A stretch of DNA of 22,498 nucleotides from a virus. The notes under the pieces are model-generated. The model saw only the letters and a list, made by a program, of their open reading frames with translations. It did no database searches and had not been told where the DNA came from. Below, in pieces: positions 1-5,777 of the stretch. The position numbers were made by a program, and so were the translations under genes. The first letter of the stretch is position 1; every line of letters starts with the position of its first letter. The stretch is taken from positions 1 through 22,498 of the IMG/VR virus record IMGVR_UViG_3300025141_000845; one strand, given 5' to 3'.

Positions 1-48
1 GAAGGGTGCCCATCGTGGCTGCTCGTCCTCGAAATGGTGTAGCAGGCG

Positions 49-72
49 GGGCGGGGGCTTCGGCCCTCGCCC
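49..72 (+). terminator. UUCG-tetraloop terminator of an upstream gene
   Basis: A 10-bp GC-rich stem (one G-T wobble) closes on a TTCG tetraloop and is followed by TTTCG. The same hairpin type recurs after the next two genes, so it is read as the terminator of a gene lying before the window. The U tract is weak. Confidence 0.6.
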
Positions 73-79
73 TTTCGTG

Positions 80-119
80 GCGCGCCCTATCACTTGTATG
101 GGTTCACACGCGCGCGCGC
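80..119. repeat. Intergenic repeat module, copy A
   Basis: GCGCGCCCTATCAC is followed by a spacer containing GGGTTCACA and an alternating CACACGCGCGCGCG tract. Four copies occur (80, 720, 1653, 2589), all between genes. The role is unknown. The alternating purine-pyrimidine run is the type that can adopt Z-DNA, which is an inference only. Confidence 0.7.
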
Positions 120-171
120 CTCGCTGGTTTGGGTGGTCACCGGCACGCGCAAATAAACACACAGAAAGGTG

Positions 172-200
172 TTGACTTTCAAGACCACACAGGTTACATT
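172..200 (+). promoter_or_regulatory. Sigma-70-like promoter of the gene at 246
   Basis: TTGACT (172-177), a 17-nt spacer and TACATT (195-200). The same layout with 17-nt spacing occurs at 801-829 and 1745-1773, which strongly supports function. GGTTACATTAATAATGTCC is shared by the first two copies. Transcription would start near 207, about 40 nt before the ATG. Confidence 0.75.
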
Positions 201-205
201 AATAA

Positions 206-219
206 TGTCCATAAGGACA
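206..219. promoter_or_regulatory. TGTCC/GGACA inverted repeat at the predicted transcription start
   Basis: TGTCC-ATAA-GGACA lies at the predicted +1 of the 172 promoter. A similar repeat with a 6-nt spacer lies at the same place in the next promoter (835-850). It could be an operator or a short hairpin at the mRNA 5' end. Confidence 0.4.
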
Positions 220-245
220 AACAACCCCTTCAGACGGAAATCATT

Positions 246-674
246 ATGGGATTCACCCCAGATACAAACATCTCAGACTTCACAACAATCCTTCACCTTG
301 AGAAGACCGGAACACTCTCCAGTTGCGACATTGAATACACCATCGATATCGGTGGGGAAACAATGGACGGAAGCGTAGACCTCAGCAGCGATGACTTCGA
401 GGTATGCGTAGACCTTGATGTCGGCGACCTTGAACACCTTGACGTTGACGAGGTTGACACCATCCTCAGCGCACTGTGCAAGTTCCACCCGGAGTTGATG
501 GGCTCGCGTATCTTCGGATGCGTGCCAACCGACACCGATGCAATCAAGGCACTCATGGCACGGATGGATGAGCTTGGCGAGAAGCTGAACGATGCAACGG
601 TTGAGCTTGCAGCGATTCGCAGGACTGCAAAGATGCTCGCAACCCCTGAGCAACCACAGCCCTGCAACAAGTAG
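246..674 (+). CDS. Acidic phage protein of unknown function (142 aa)
   Basis: I do not recognise the family. The frame is open back to position 6, but the upstream part runs through the terminator, repeat and promoter, so the ATG at 246, behind a weak GACGGAAA purine stretch and about 40 nt after the predicted transcription start, is chosen. The N-terminal two thirds are strongly acidic, with Asp-rich stretches around residues 37-80 and an ILSALCKFHPELMG segment near 80-90. The C-terminal part (about 105-133) looks helical (ALMARMDELGEKLNDATVELAAIRR) and could form a short coiled coil. The acidic character would suit a protein that binds a basic partner or mimics DNA, but nothing specific supports that. 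The gene has its own promoter and is followed by its own terminator. Confidence 0.8.
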   Translation: MGFTPDTNISDFTTILHLEKTGTLSSCDIEYTIDIGGETMDGSVDLSSDDFEVCVDLDVGDLEHLDVDEVDTILSALCKFHPELMGSRIFGCVPTDTDAIKALMARMDELGEKLNDATVELAAIRRTAKMLATPEQPQPCNK

Positions 675-684
675 AGAAGGGGCA

Positions 685-712
685 GGGCGTCGGGCCTTCG
701 GGTCCGGCGCCC
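685..712 (+). terminator. UUCG-tetraloop terminator of the gene at 246
   Basis: A 12-bp stem (GGGCGTCGGGCC paired with GGTCCGGCGCCC, two wobbles) closes on TTCG and is followed by ATTTTCT. It starts 11 nt after the stop codon. It is the best of the three tetraloop terminators here. Confidence 0.8.
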
Positions 713-719
713 ATTTTCT

Positions 720-760
720 GCGCGCCCTATCACTCGTGAGGGTTCACACGCGCGCGCGCG
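720..760. repeat. Intergenic repeat module, copy B
   Basis: GCGCGCCCTATCAC, then a GGGTTCACA-containing spacer and an alternating CACACGCGCGCGCG tract, directly between the terminator at 685-712 and the promoter at 801-829. Its internal order matches copy A. Confidence 0.7.
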
Positions 761-800
761 GCCTCGGGTGAGGTATGCGAAAGAAACCCGCAATAAAGTG

Positions 801-829
801 TTGACTTGATAGTGAACGTGGGTTACATT
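801..829 (+). promoter_or_regulatory. Sigma-70-like promoter of the gene at 872
   Basis: TTGACT (801-806), a 17-nt spacer and TACATT (824-829). The downstream part GGTTACATTAATAATGTCC is identical to the 172 promoter. Confidence 0.75.
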
Positions 830-834
830 AATAA

Positions 835-850
835 TGTCCAATCAAGGACA
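835..850. promoter_or_regulatory. TGTCC/GGACA inverted repeat, second copy
   Basis: TGTCC-AATCAA-GGACA lies at the predicted +1 of the 801 promoter. The arms match the 206-219 copy but the spacer is two bases longer, so the arms rather than the spacer are conserved. Confidence 0.4.
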
Positions 851-871
851 CGTTTCAGACGGAGAAACAAA

Positions 872-1609
872 ATGCATCATTTCAATGCAATCAGTACGAC
901 GACAGGCGGCCAGTTCTTTTATCTCATTGGCCATGAATCCAAGACAGACCAGTCGGTCAAGACTCGGCAACTCCAGGCAACGACCGGCGCGATACCTCGC
1001 ACCATTGAGCTTGACGCCCAACGGCTTGACGCGGTCACCGCATTGACAGCGGCCCACCTACTTGACCCTTACGGCATCGGGGCAACCCTCGCATCCGAGG
1101 CGCTCACCGTACTTGTTGATAGGGTCAAGGCCCGACAGAGCGGGACAAGTCAAGGCGGCGCCAAGGTCAAGCACATCGTGGCGCGGGGTAAAAACGGTTC
1201 GAGCATTATGCAAATCGTGTCAGTGCGTGACTCTTGGGCGCTGCAAATCGTGGGCGAGCAAGTCAAGTCCTGGTTTACCCTCGACGACAAGGGCCAGCCA
1301 ATCCACACCGGCAACGTTGACCACGCAGCAGAACAGCAACGCAAGTTCCACAAGACGGTACAGCAAGCGCAAGCGCAGGCCAGCAAGCGTGCGAACAACC
1401 CGACGCAGTCAATCAGCAACGTCGTGGCGTTGCTCAACAAGGTGATACCTCGACCCGTTGGCGCTCCAGAGTACCGGAGCTTGAACCTTATGGGGCCCGC
1501 TTCTATCAAGTGCCACAGTGTGGCTATGAATGGTGAACGGTTCACCGACTTTATGTCAATCGTGGCGCACTTCCGTCCAGACCTTGTCAAGCTTATGCGG
1601 CAAGTCTGA
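872..1609 (+). CDS. Phage protein of unknown function (245 aa)
   Basis: I do not recognise the family. The start at 872 is chosen because it follows GGAGAAACAAA, a leader used by several genes here, and lies after the predicted transcription start; the longer frame from 806 would begin inside the promoter. The protein begins MHHFNAISTTTGGQFFYLIG. Visible parts are an Ala/Leu-rich helical stretch near residues 50-75, a segment with alternating hydrophobics (KHIVARGKNGSSIMQIVSV) near 100-120, and a Gln/Ala/Lys-rich linker near 155-180 (FHKTVQQAQAQASKRANNP). There is no signal peptide, membrane segment or cysteine motif. It has a dedicated promoter and terminator, so it is expressed as a single-gene unit. 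It may be a host-takeover or accessory protein, but that rests only on this arrangement. Confidence 0.8.
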   Translation: MHHFNAISTTTGGQFFYLIGHESKTDQSVKTRQLQATTGAIPRTIELDAQRLDAVTALTAAHLLDPYGIGATLASEALTVLVDRVKARQSGTSQGGAKVKHIVARGKNGSSIMQIVSVRDSWALQIVGEQVKSWFTLDDKGQPIHTGNVDHAAEQQRKFHKTVQQAQAQASKRANNPTQSISNVVALLNKVIPRPVGAPEYRSLNLMGPASIKCHSVAMNGERFTDFMSIVAHFRPDLVKLMRQV

Positions 1610-1619
1610 GTGTGTCGCG

Positions 1620-1645
1620 GGGGCGGGGGCTTCGGCCCTCGCCCC
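1620..1645 (+). terminator. UUCG-tetraloop terminator of the gene at 872
   Basis: An 11-bp stem with a TTCG loop is followed by CGTTTG. It starts 11 nt after the stop codon and is nearly identical to the hairpin at 49-72. Confidence 0.7.
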
Positions 1646-1652
1646 GTTTGCG

Positions 1653-1693
1653 GCGCGCCCTATCACGAGTGTGGGCCCACACGCGCGCGCGCG
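1653..1693. repeat. Intergenic repeat module, copy C
   Basis: GCGCGCCCTATCAC and an alternating CACACGCGCGCGCGC tract in the same order as copies A and B. The spacer differs (GAGTGTGGGCC). Confidence 0.7.
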
Positions 1694-1744
1694 GCACTGG
1701 GCAGGCTCGACACCGCCCCCATTAAAATAATCGATTAAAAGGCC

Positions 1745-1773
1745 TTGACCGGTTAAAGTTATTAGGTTATCTT
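1745..1773 (+). promoter_or_regulatory. Sigma-70-like promoter of the gene at 1808
   Basis: TTGACC (1745-1750), a 17-nt spacer and TATCTT (1768-1773), with the downstream part GGTTATCTTAATAA resembling the two earlier promoters. Confidence 0.7.
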
Positions 1774-1779
1774 AATAAC
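1758..1779. promoter_or_regulatory. Inverted repeat spanning the -10 box
   Basis: GTTATTA (1758-1764) and TAATAAC (1773-1779) are perfect inverted arms separated by 8 nt and cover the -10 box. The position fits a repressor operator. The first two promoters lack the left arm. Confidence 0.35.
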
Positions 1780-1807
1780 AAGAAACAAACACCCTTGGAG
1801 CTACCCC

Positions 1808-2485
1808 GTGGAATACTTGTGCACAGCGACATCCAACAACAAAAAAACCGGCAACGTCCCCACGATATGGATAGGCGGCACCCGTGCAGAATCGCTCCAG
1901 TCATGCCGGGACGTTGGCTGTCCACTACTGCACAAAAAGCACGGGGGACAAGGGGGCGACGGTAACCCGATATGCTACGCGCAAAGCGGCACACCCTCAT
2001 TCGCCCACATCGCTATGACCAAGGCCCACGCCAAGGGCAAAAACTACACCCTGCGCGGAGCACTGGCGACGGCATCCAAGGCGGCTAAGATGGTCCGGCT
2101 CGGTTCAATCGGTGACCCGGCTGGGCTGTCGCCACTCGATGGCGCATACATCCGCGAAGCCGTGAAGCGCGAAGGCCTCGCCCTTATCGGATACACCCAC
2201 GGCTGGGCCCTTGACAAGTCAAGACGCTGGAAGGGTAGCATCATGGCTTCGTGCGATACGCTCGCACAAGCTGACCAAGCCATAGCAGACGGATGGCGGG
2301 CTACCGTTGTACTACCTCACGACCATACCGCGCGCGTATTCGAAACACCGGACGGCCACAAGGGTGTAGTATGCCCGGCAATGCTTCAACCCGAGATTGT
2401 CACCTGCAACACCTGCCGACTCTGCGACGGCTCCAAAGCTGGCCCGGTTATCGGCTTTCCTGACCATGGGCCGGGTGCCAAATGA
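1808..2485 (+). CDS. Cysteine-rich phage protein, DUF7227-like (225 aa)
   Basis: The start is a GTG with GGAG seven bases upstream; no ATG in this frame fits better. The N-terminus (SNNKKTGNVPTIWIGGTR), a first cysteine group (SCRDVGCPLL, about residues 32-40, then PICYAQSG near 56) and a C-terminal group (VVCPAM, TCNTCRLCDG, about 188-210) match my recollection of a widespread phage family annotated DUF7227. In that family the pattern is KTG, then SCP..CP, then a late C..C..C cluster. The spacing suggests metal or iron-sulfur binding, but the function is not established. It has its own promoter and no clear tetraloop terminator after it. Its stop codon overlaps the start of a 30-residue membrane protein. 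Confidence 0.75.
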   Translation: MEYLCTATSNNKKTGNVPTIWIGGTRAESLQSCRDVGCPLLHKKHGGQGGDGNPICYAQSGTPSFAHIAMTKAHAKGKNYTLRGALATASKAAKMVRLGSIGDPAGLSPLDGAYIREAVKREGLALIGYTHGWALDKSRRWKGSIMASCDTLAQADQAIADGWRATVVLPHDHTARVFETPDGHKGVVCPAMLQPEIVTCNTCRLCDGSKAGPVIGFPDHGPGAK

Positions 2486-2574
2486 TACCGCTGCACGAGC
2501 AACTAATAGGAACGGTCATATATCTAGCCATGGTCTACGCTTTCGTCCTCACCCTCATCCGGCTCACAACGTGA
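2482..2574 (+). CDS. Predicted single-span membrane microprotein (30 aa)
   Basis: The ATG overlaps the preceding stop as ATGA, the usual arrangement for translational coupling. The product begins MIPLHEQLIG, continues as an uninterrupted hydrophobic run (TVIYLAMVYAFVLTLI, about residues 11-26) and ends RLTT, so one membrane span with a positive residue just after it. It is followed by repeat copy D. The open frame is short and could be chance, but the coupling and the clean membrane segment argue for a real gene. I do not recognise a family. Confidence 0.5.
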   Translation: MIPLHEQLIGTVIYLAMVYAFVLTLIRLTT

Positions 2575-2588
2575 GTCGGGTCGAGGCC

Positions 2589-2624
2589 CGCCCTATCAGC
2601 ATGCACACACACACGCGCGCGCGC
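2589..2624. repeat. Intergenic repeat module, copy D (diverged)
   Basis: CGCCCTATCA is followed by GCATG and a longer alternating run, CACACACACACGCGCGCGCGC (2604-2624). Unlike copies A-C, no UUCG terminator precedes it and no clear TTGAC-17-TA promoter follows within 100 nt. Confidence 0.6.
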
Positions 2625-2703
2625 CCGAATATGGGTGTGGCCTGTCGCGAGAACGGGGGAGGCGCACCCCACACTCACACCCTGGAGGCACCGGGCCAAA
2701 GAA

Positions 2704-2949
2704 TCACTTGACCTTTCGCTTGTGCCGTAGTAGTCTACGGAGTGAACGGGTGGTTGACACAGTTTTCTTGGAGGCAACTTTCGGGTTCCCGGCCCTTTTG
2801 ATTCTATCGCGACTGAGCATATCGCAGGTTAAAGCTACACTTTTGGCCGCACTGACGGCACCGGCAACCATGGTGGAAGGGGCCGCATTTGAACAGACGG
2901 CACGCACTACTTCTCCCCCTCCAAAATCGTAAGGGTCAATCCAAGGCAT
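2704..2949 (-). CDS. Possible small basic protein on the minus strand (81 aa)
   Basis: The frame is open from 3144 down, but the upstream part would overlap the gene at 3003, so the ATG at 2949 is the likelier start if the gene is real. The product begins MPWIDPYDFGGGEVV and ends in a very basic tail (TRSLRRLLRHKRKVK), with an Ala/Ser/Val-rich middle. No clear Shine-Dalgarno site is seen. A plus-strand frame (2708-2932) covers the same bases but looks less protein-like. If real, the basic tail suggests nucleic-acid or membrane contact. This is a weak call. It would be divergent from the gene at 3003. Confidence 0.35.
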   Translation of the reverse strand: MPWIDPYDFGGGEVVRAVCSNAAPSTMVAGAVSAAKSVALTCDMLSRDRIKRAGNPKVASKKTVSTTRSLRRLLRHKRKVK

Positions 2950-3002
2950 CACTTGTTGTGAGCGAATACCCGAAAAACCTTCATAATCGAATAAGGAATC
3001 CA

Positions 3003-3446
3003 ATGAGCGAAAACTATCCAGACGCAAGACACTGGCATCGCCTTCATCGCAGGATGGAGTGTTCAGATGCATCTCTCCGCTCTCACAACCATCGTGAGCT
3101 TGAGCAGTTCTACCGTGAGGTGGATGGTCATCTGAGTGGTTCATTCATCAAGTCCGAGATTCAGGCATGTGGCCTTCGCCTATTCGTACTCTATCGCGAG
3201 ATACAGTCACAACTCAACCGCAAGGACTCTCTGGAGTCTTTCGCCTCTGTCTTGGGCGAGGGTGCTCCTCCCATCTACAACTGGCTCAGAGGCTCTACAG
3301 GCATCAAGCGGTACACCATTGACATCCTGCACTCTTGGTGCGTCCTTCTGACAAAGCATTGGAAGCCAGAGGGAGTAACACTCTACCTCCTTTGTCATCC
3401 CACGGGCATCATAGAGCCCATCATCTACACAAAGCCCACGGAGTAG
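3003..3446 (+). CDS. Putative HTH DNA-binding phage protein (147 aa)
   Basis: The ATG at 3003 follows an AAGGAATCC ribosome site; the frame extends to 2889 without a comparable site. The C-terminal half contains a segment like a Cro/CI-type helix-turn-helix: ESFASVLGEGAPPIYNWLRG followed by IKRYTIDILHSWCVLL (about residues 79-116). The N-terminus is His/Arg-rich (DARHWHRLHRRM). The gene ends directly at a block of tandem CTGTCCCT repeats, so it may regulate its own region. HTH assignment is by eye and needs a profile search. Confidence 0.6.
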   Translation: MSENYPDARHWHRLHRRMECSDASLRSHNHRELEQFYREVDGHLSGSFIKSEIQACGLRLFVLYREIQSQLNRKDSLESFASVLGEGAPPIYNWLRGSTGIKRYTIDILHSWCVLLTKHWKPEGVTLYLLCHPTGIIEPIIYTKPTE

Positions 3447-3474
3447 CCTGTCCCTACCTGTCCCTCTGTCCCTA
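3447..3474. repeat. Tandem CTGTCCCT repeats
   Basis: Three 9-10 base units in tandem (CCTGTCCCTA, CCTGTCCCT, CTGTCCCTA) begin immediately after the stop of the gene at 3003. The first unit is complementary to GGTAGGGACA at 3561-3570, and a GGACAG follows at 3575-3580. They could be protein-binding iterons or part of a long-range RNA hairpin. Confidence 0.6.
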
Positions 3475-3807
3475 CTCCCCCCTATATAACCCTATTGGTA
3501 CACACTATTATTATGCTATCTCTATATATTCCCTTTACTCTTTACCCTTTTATAGAAGAAGGTAGGGACAAGAAGGACAGTAGAGAAAGCATAGGTTCAA
3601 GCTCCACTTTTACCCCGTCCCCCTGTAGGGCCACCTGTCCAATAGCACTGGACAAACAACCTTTTCGACAGAAAGAACTTGCAGAGTTATTCGATATAGG
3701 TTACCTTATAGTGACCAACAGGACACCTTCAACGCCAATCACAAGTCAGGTCGAGCATACCACTGGGAACCGCTCGCCATTATTCAGATAAGGAAACAAC
3801 ACCCACT
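3475..3807 (+). other. AT-richer region without a convincing gene
   Basis: This stretch is visibly richer in A and T than its surroundings (CCCTATATAACCC, CTATCTCTATATATTCCC). It contains the arm GGTAGGGACA pairing with the repeats at 3447 and an inverted repeat TGTCCA-7-TGGACA (3636-3654). An open frame covers 3495-3791, but only the piece QPFRQKELAELFDI (encoded near 3659-3700) looks protein-like, resembling the start of a helix-turn-helix. About 25 nt later another frame reads like protein (SGRAYHWEPLAII), so this may be a frameshifted remnant. A ribosome site AAGGAAACAAC for the next gene lies at 3790-3800. The GGACA sites and the AT-rich stretch would also suit a replication origin or control region. 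Confidence 0.45.
3636..3654. promoter_or_regulatory. TGTCCA/TGGACA inverted repeat
   Basis: Six-base arms with a 7-nt spacer, carrying the same half-sites as the repeats at 206-219 and 835-850. Confidence 0.35.
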
Positions 3808-4170
3808 ATGGCTACAATCAAACTCAAGTTCGACCTTATCGAGGAAGACTTCCACGGCATCATAGAGATGGCAGGATACGGTATTACATACTGGGCCCGC
3901 TCTCTTGAGAAGACGAGCCGAGGATATGTCGTCGTCGATAGTATGAAGACCAAGATGGATAACGGTGAACGTATCCGCATTAAGAAGACCCTCACTCGTG
4001 CATCCCTTGAGCGTGCAGTGGTGGGTCTATTCACTGAGCGAAAGCTCAATAACTACTACATGTCGGCAATCGACCGGCTTGTCTTCAATGGTGATTCAAG
4101 CGATGTCGGTTCGGATATTGCTGACGCTATTGTTCAACAGGCCTGCTTTGGCCAAGTCATCTACGGATGA
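3808..4170 (+). CDS. Conserved phage protein of unknown function (120 aa)
   Basis: Starts after AAGGAAACAAC, a leader like that of several other genes here. The N-terminal segment (FHGIIEMAGYGITYWARS, residues about 15-32) and the C-terminal segment (DIADAIVQQACFGQVIYG) resemble, from memory, a family of uncharacterised small proteins common in tailed phages that have a G-YWA motif early and a QQA-FG--YG ending. No function is known to me. It contains no cysteine cluster, signal peptide or membrane span. It is the first gene of the dense operon running to 7553, so it is probably expressed early together with those genes. Confidence 0.75.
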   Translation: MATIKLKFDLIEEDFHGIIEMAGYGITYWARSLEKTSRGYVVVDSMKTKMDNGERIRIKKTLTRASLERAVVGLFTERKLNNYYMSAIDRLVFNGDSSDVGSDIADAIVQQACFGQVIYG

Positions 4171-4184
4171 AGGAAACAAACACT

Positions 4185-4754
4185 ATGTCTGACTCAACTA
4201 CTCATGCGCTTAAGAACCTGGAGCGGCACAGCGAGCTTGAAGCCCGCACTGCCTACATCATCAAGATTCTCATCCAAGCGGAGCTTCCGTGCCGGGTGTA
4301 TGACTCTCCTGATTATCTGGATAAGCTGGCCGATGCGGTCCACAACCTGTGGAACCACTTGTGCCAACTCGACACGTACAACCTTGCAGCGTGGGACATC
4401 GGAGTATGGGAGCTTGCCTCTCTGTACGGTGCTGCCAAGAATGCTCGCACATTCCCCCGTGAAGAGAAGGGCGAGGACAAAGTGTTGCTCGCGCTGGGCG
4501 ATATGATTGAGCGCTTTGAGAAGTTCGTTGACCGGGAAGGTATCGCGGTGCTTGGCGGCGACACAGACCGTGAGGTTCTGAACCGAGCCAAGGAAGTCTA
4601 CGATGAGGCGGAGCGGTGGCCTACCACTGGGTCCGAGGAATCATTCATCAAGCTCTCGTCAACACAGATGCTGCGGGCTGGCTTCAGGCCTGACAGTTGC
4701 ACACAGCCTGAGCTTGATGCCTTCATGAACCAGTGCTCAGAAGAGGGGAGGTAA
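4185..4754 (+). CDS. Phage protein of unknown function (189 aa)
   Basis: The frame also allows an ATG at 4167 overlapping the previous stop, but the ATG at 4185 has AAGGAAACAAACACT just upstream, the same leader as the gene at 3808, so it is preferred. The protein looks mostly helical and acidic: a segment around residues 40-85 (SPDYLDKLADAVHNLWNHL, then WDIGVWELASLYGAAKNA) and a second around 95-140 rich in Glu and Lys. There is no recognisable motif. It is the second gene of the small-gene operon and lies 3 nt before the next gene. Confidence 0.75.
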   Translation: MSDSTTHALKNLERHSELEARTAYIIKILIQAELPCRVYDSPDYLDKLADAVHNLWNHLCQLDTYNLAAWDIGVWELASLYGAAKNARTFPREEKGEDKVLLALGDMIERFEKFVDREGIAVLGGDTDREVLNRAKEVYDEAERWPTTGSEESFIKLSSTQMLRAGFRPDSCTQPELDAFMNQCSEEGR

Positions 4755-4757
4755 GCA

Positions 4758-4973
4758 ATGGGATACCCACTTCAAGGCATTCTCCATGACGGAGTTGTCC
4801 CACTCACCGTCAGGTTTGCTTTAATCGAGCCACTCATCCAGGCAATCCTCGACACCGCTGAGTTCCATGGAGAAGTCCACCAGAACCAACGCTACGAGGC
4901 GGCAGAGCGAGCATGCATGGCCACGGGGATAGCGTTCCCAGCCTGGCTGCAGAAGCAGAAGGGAGGTGAGTGA
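4758..4973 (+). CDS. Small phage protein of unknown function (71 aa)
   Basis: Starts behind GAGGGGAGGTAAGCA, a strong ribosome site formed by the end of the previous gene. The product is compact with a central helix-like segment (VRFALIEPLIQAILDTAEF) and ends KQKGGE. The terminal GGE arises from the sequence GGAGGTGAGTGA, which also serves as the ribosome site and start of the next gene. No family is recognised. Confidence 0.7.
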   Translation: MGYPLQGILHDGVVPLTVRFALIEPLIQAILDTAEFHGEVHQNQRYEAAERACMATGIAFPAWLQKQKGGE

Positions 4974-5302
4974 TGGACTACCGTGACGGATACATTGAGT
5001 TGCTCGTGGCAGAGCGCTCGACCTTGAAGGCGAAGAACAAGGTGCTGCTGGCTGCGCTTAAGGACTGCTTGAAGCTGGATGATATAGCACCATCAGGAAT
5101 GTTCAAGAGCATCCACGCCGGGGCACGCGAAGCAATCGCCAAAGCCAGTGCTGAGCCCGAGCAACCATGCACACCATGCAACTGCGTGAAGTGTACGACC
5201 GCGAGGACTGCGGGCGGGACGACTGATGCGCCCGGCTACGAAGAAACCAATGACCTGCTGGAAGCAGCAACCGAAGCCATGAACCCTGTAGGAGGTGAGT
5301 GA
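4973..5302 (+). CDS. Small phage protein with a C-terminal Cys pair (109 aa)
   Basis: ATG at 4973 shares its A with the preceding TGA and has GGGAGG six bases upstream; a GTG one codon earlier is less likely. The N-terminus (MDYRDGYIELLVAERSTLKAKNKVLLAALKDCL) looks like one long amphipathic helix, probably a coiled coil. A short cysteine group follows near residues 62-71 (CTPCNCVKC), which could bind zinc, and the tail is acidic and ends VGGE. Functional inference stops there. Confidence 0.7.
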   Translation: MDYRDGYIELLVAERSTLKAKNKVLLAALKDCLKLDDIAPSGMFKSIHAGAREAIAKASAEPEQPCTPCNCVKCTTARTAGGTTDAPGYEETNDLLEAATEAMNPVGGE

Positions 5303-5496
5303 TGCGAATGTACCAAACATATCCACAAATCAAAACAACGAAGGGGCTGAGCCGTTTGGTCTGGGCTCACGGTCGAAGCCGTGCCTACTCATGCAGGCAG
5401 GCAGCAAAGAACGCACTGACTGAACTGAAGGCACGCGGCCCTTACCAATCCGCTGATGAAATCGAACTGGCGCTCATCGCCATTGGAACGAAGTGA
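5302..5496 (+). CDS. Small basic phage protein (64 aa)
   Basis: ATG at 5302 in the junction GGAGGTGAGTGATG, coupled to the previous gene. The product is basic in its first half (KTTKGLSRLVWAHGRSRAYSCR), followed by a helix (QAAKNALTELKARG) and an acidic end (DEIELALIAIGTK). It is unrecognised; size and charge would suit a small nucleic-acid-binding protein but no motif shows this. Confidence 0.65.
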   Translation: MRMYQTYPQIKTTKGLSRLVWAHGRSRAYSCRQAAKNALTELKARGPYQSADEIELALIAIGTK

Positions 5497-5777
5497 TGAA
5501 GATGCCAGACGGACTCGAGTACTGGACCGCTGACGAGGTGGCCGAATGCCTGAGTGGTATCGGGCCTGACCTGTACCGCAAGCTGTGGGACATCCTCAAC
5601 GCTGCCACGAACCCAACACCGCTTGGTGGCGACGGCTCCAACGGTACTGTTGAGACACCGGACGGTCGTCTTGACCTGGACAACGACGACAAGGCTGGGC
5701 ACTGGTGGGCCAAGCTCACGGTCGCCGAGCAGACAACCATTGCCACTGCCTACACTGCTGAACGAGGTGCATCATGA
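5496..5777 (+). CDS. Small acidic phage protein (93 aa)
   Basis: ATG at 5496 shares its A with the previous TGA; a second ATG at 5502 is an alternative. The N-terminal segment LEYWTADEVAECLSGIGPDLYRKLWDIL (split over about residues 7-34) looks helical, with a Gly/Asp-rich middle (GGDGSNGTVETPDGR) and a C-terminal helix (WAKLTVAEQTTIATAYTAE). No family is recognised. It overlaps the DUF2786-like gene by ATGA. Confidence 0.65.
   Translation: MKMPDGLEYWTADEVAECLSGIGPDLYRKLWDILNAATNPTPLGGDGSNGTVETPDGRLDLDNDDKAGHWWAKLTVAEQTTIATAYTAERGAS

Noticed and set aside
6-245. Extension of the first gene back to position 6
   Set aside because: This part covers a terminator, repeat and promoter and has composition unlike the rest of the protein.
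293-841. Long minus-strand open frame opposite the first gene
   Set aside because: Shadow of the plus-strand gene; Ser/Arg-rich low-complexity product and no ribosome site.
1150-1590. Minus-strand open frame opposite the gene at 872
   Set aside because: Mirrors the plus-strand codon pattern and has no promoter or ribosome site.
2708-2932. Plus-strand 74-residue frame in the gap before 3003
   Set aside because: No ribosome site; product less protein-like than the opposite strand frame.
3447-3580. CRISPR array
   Set aside because: Units are 9-10 bases in direct tandem without spacers.
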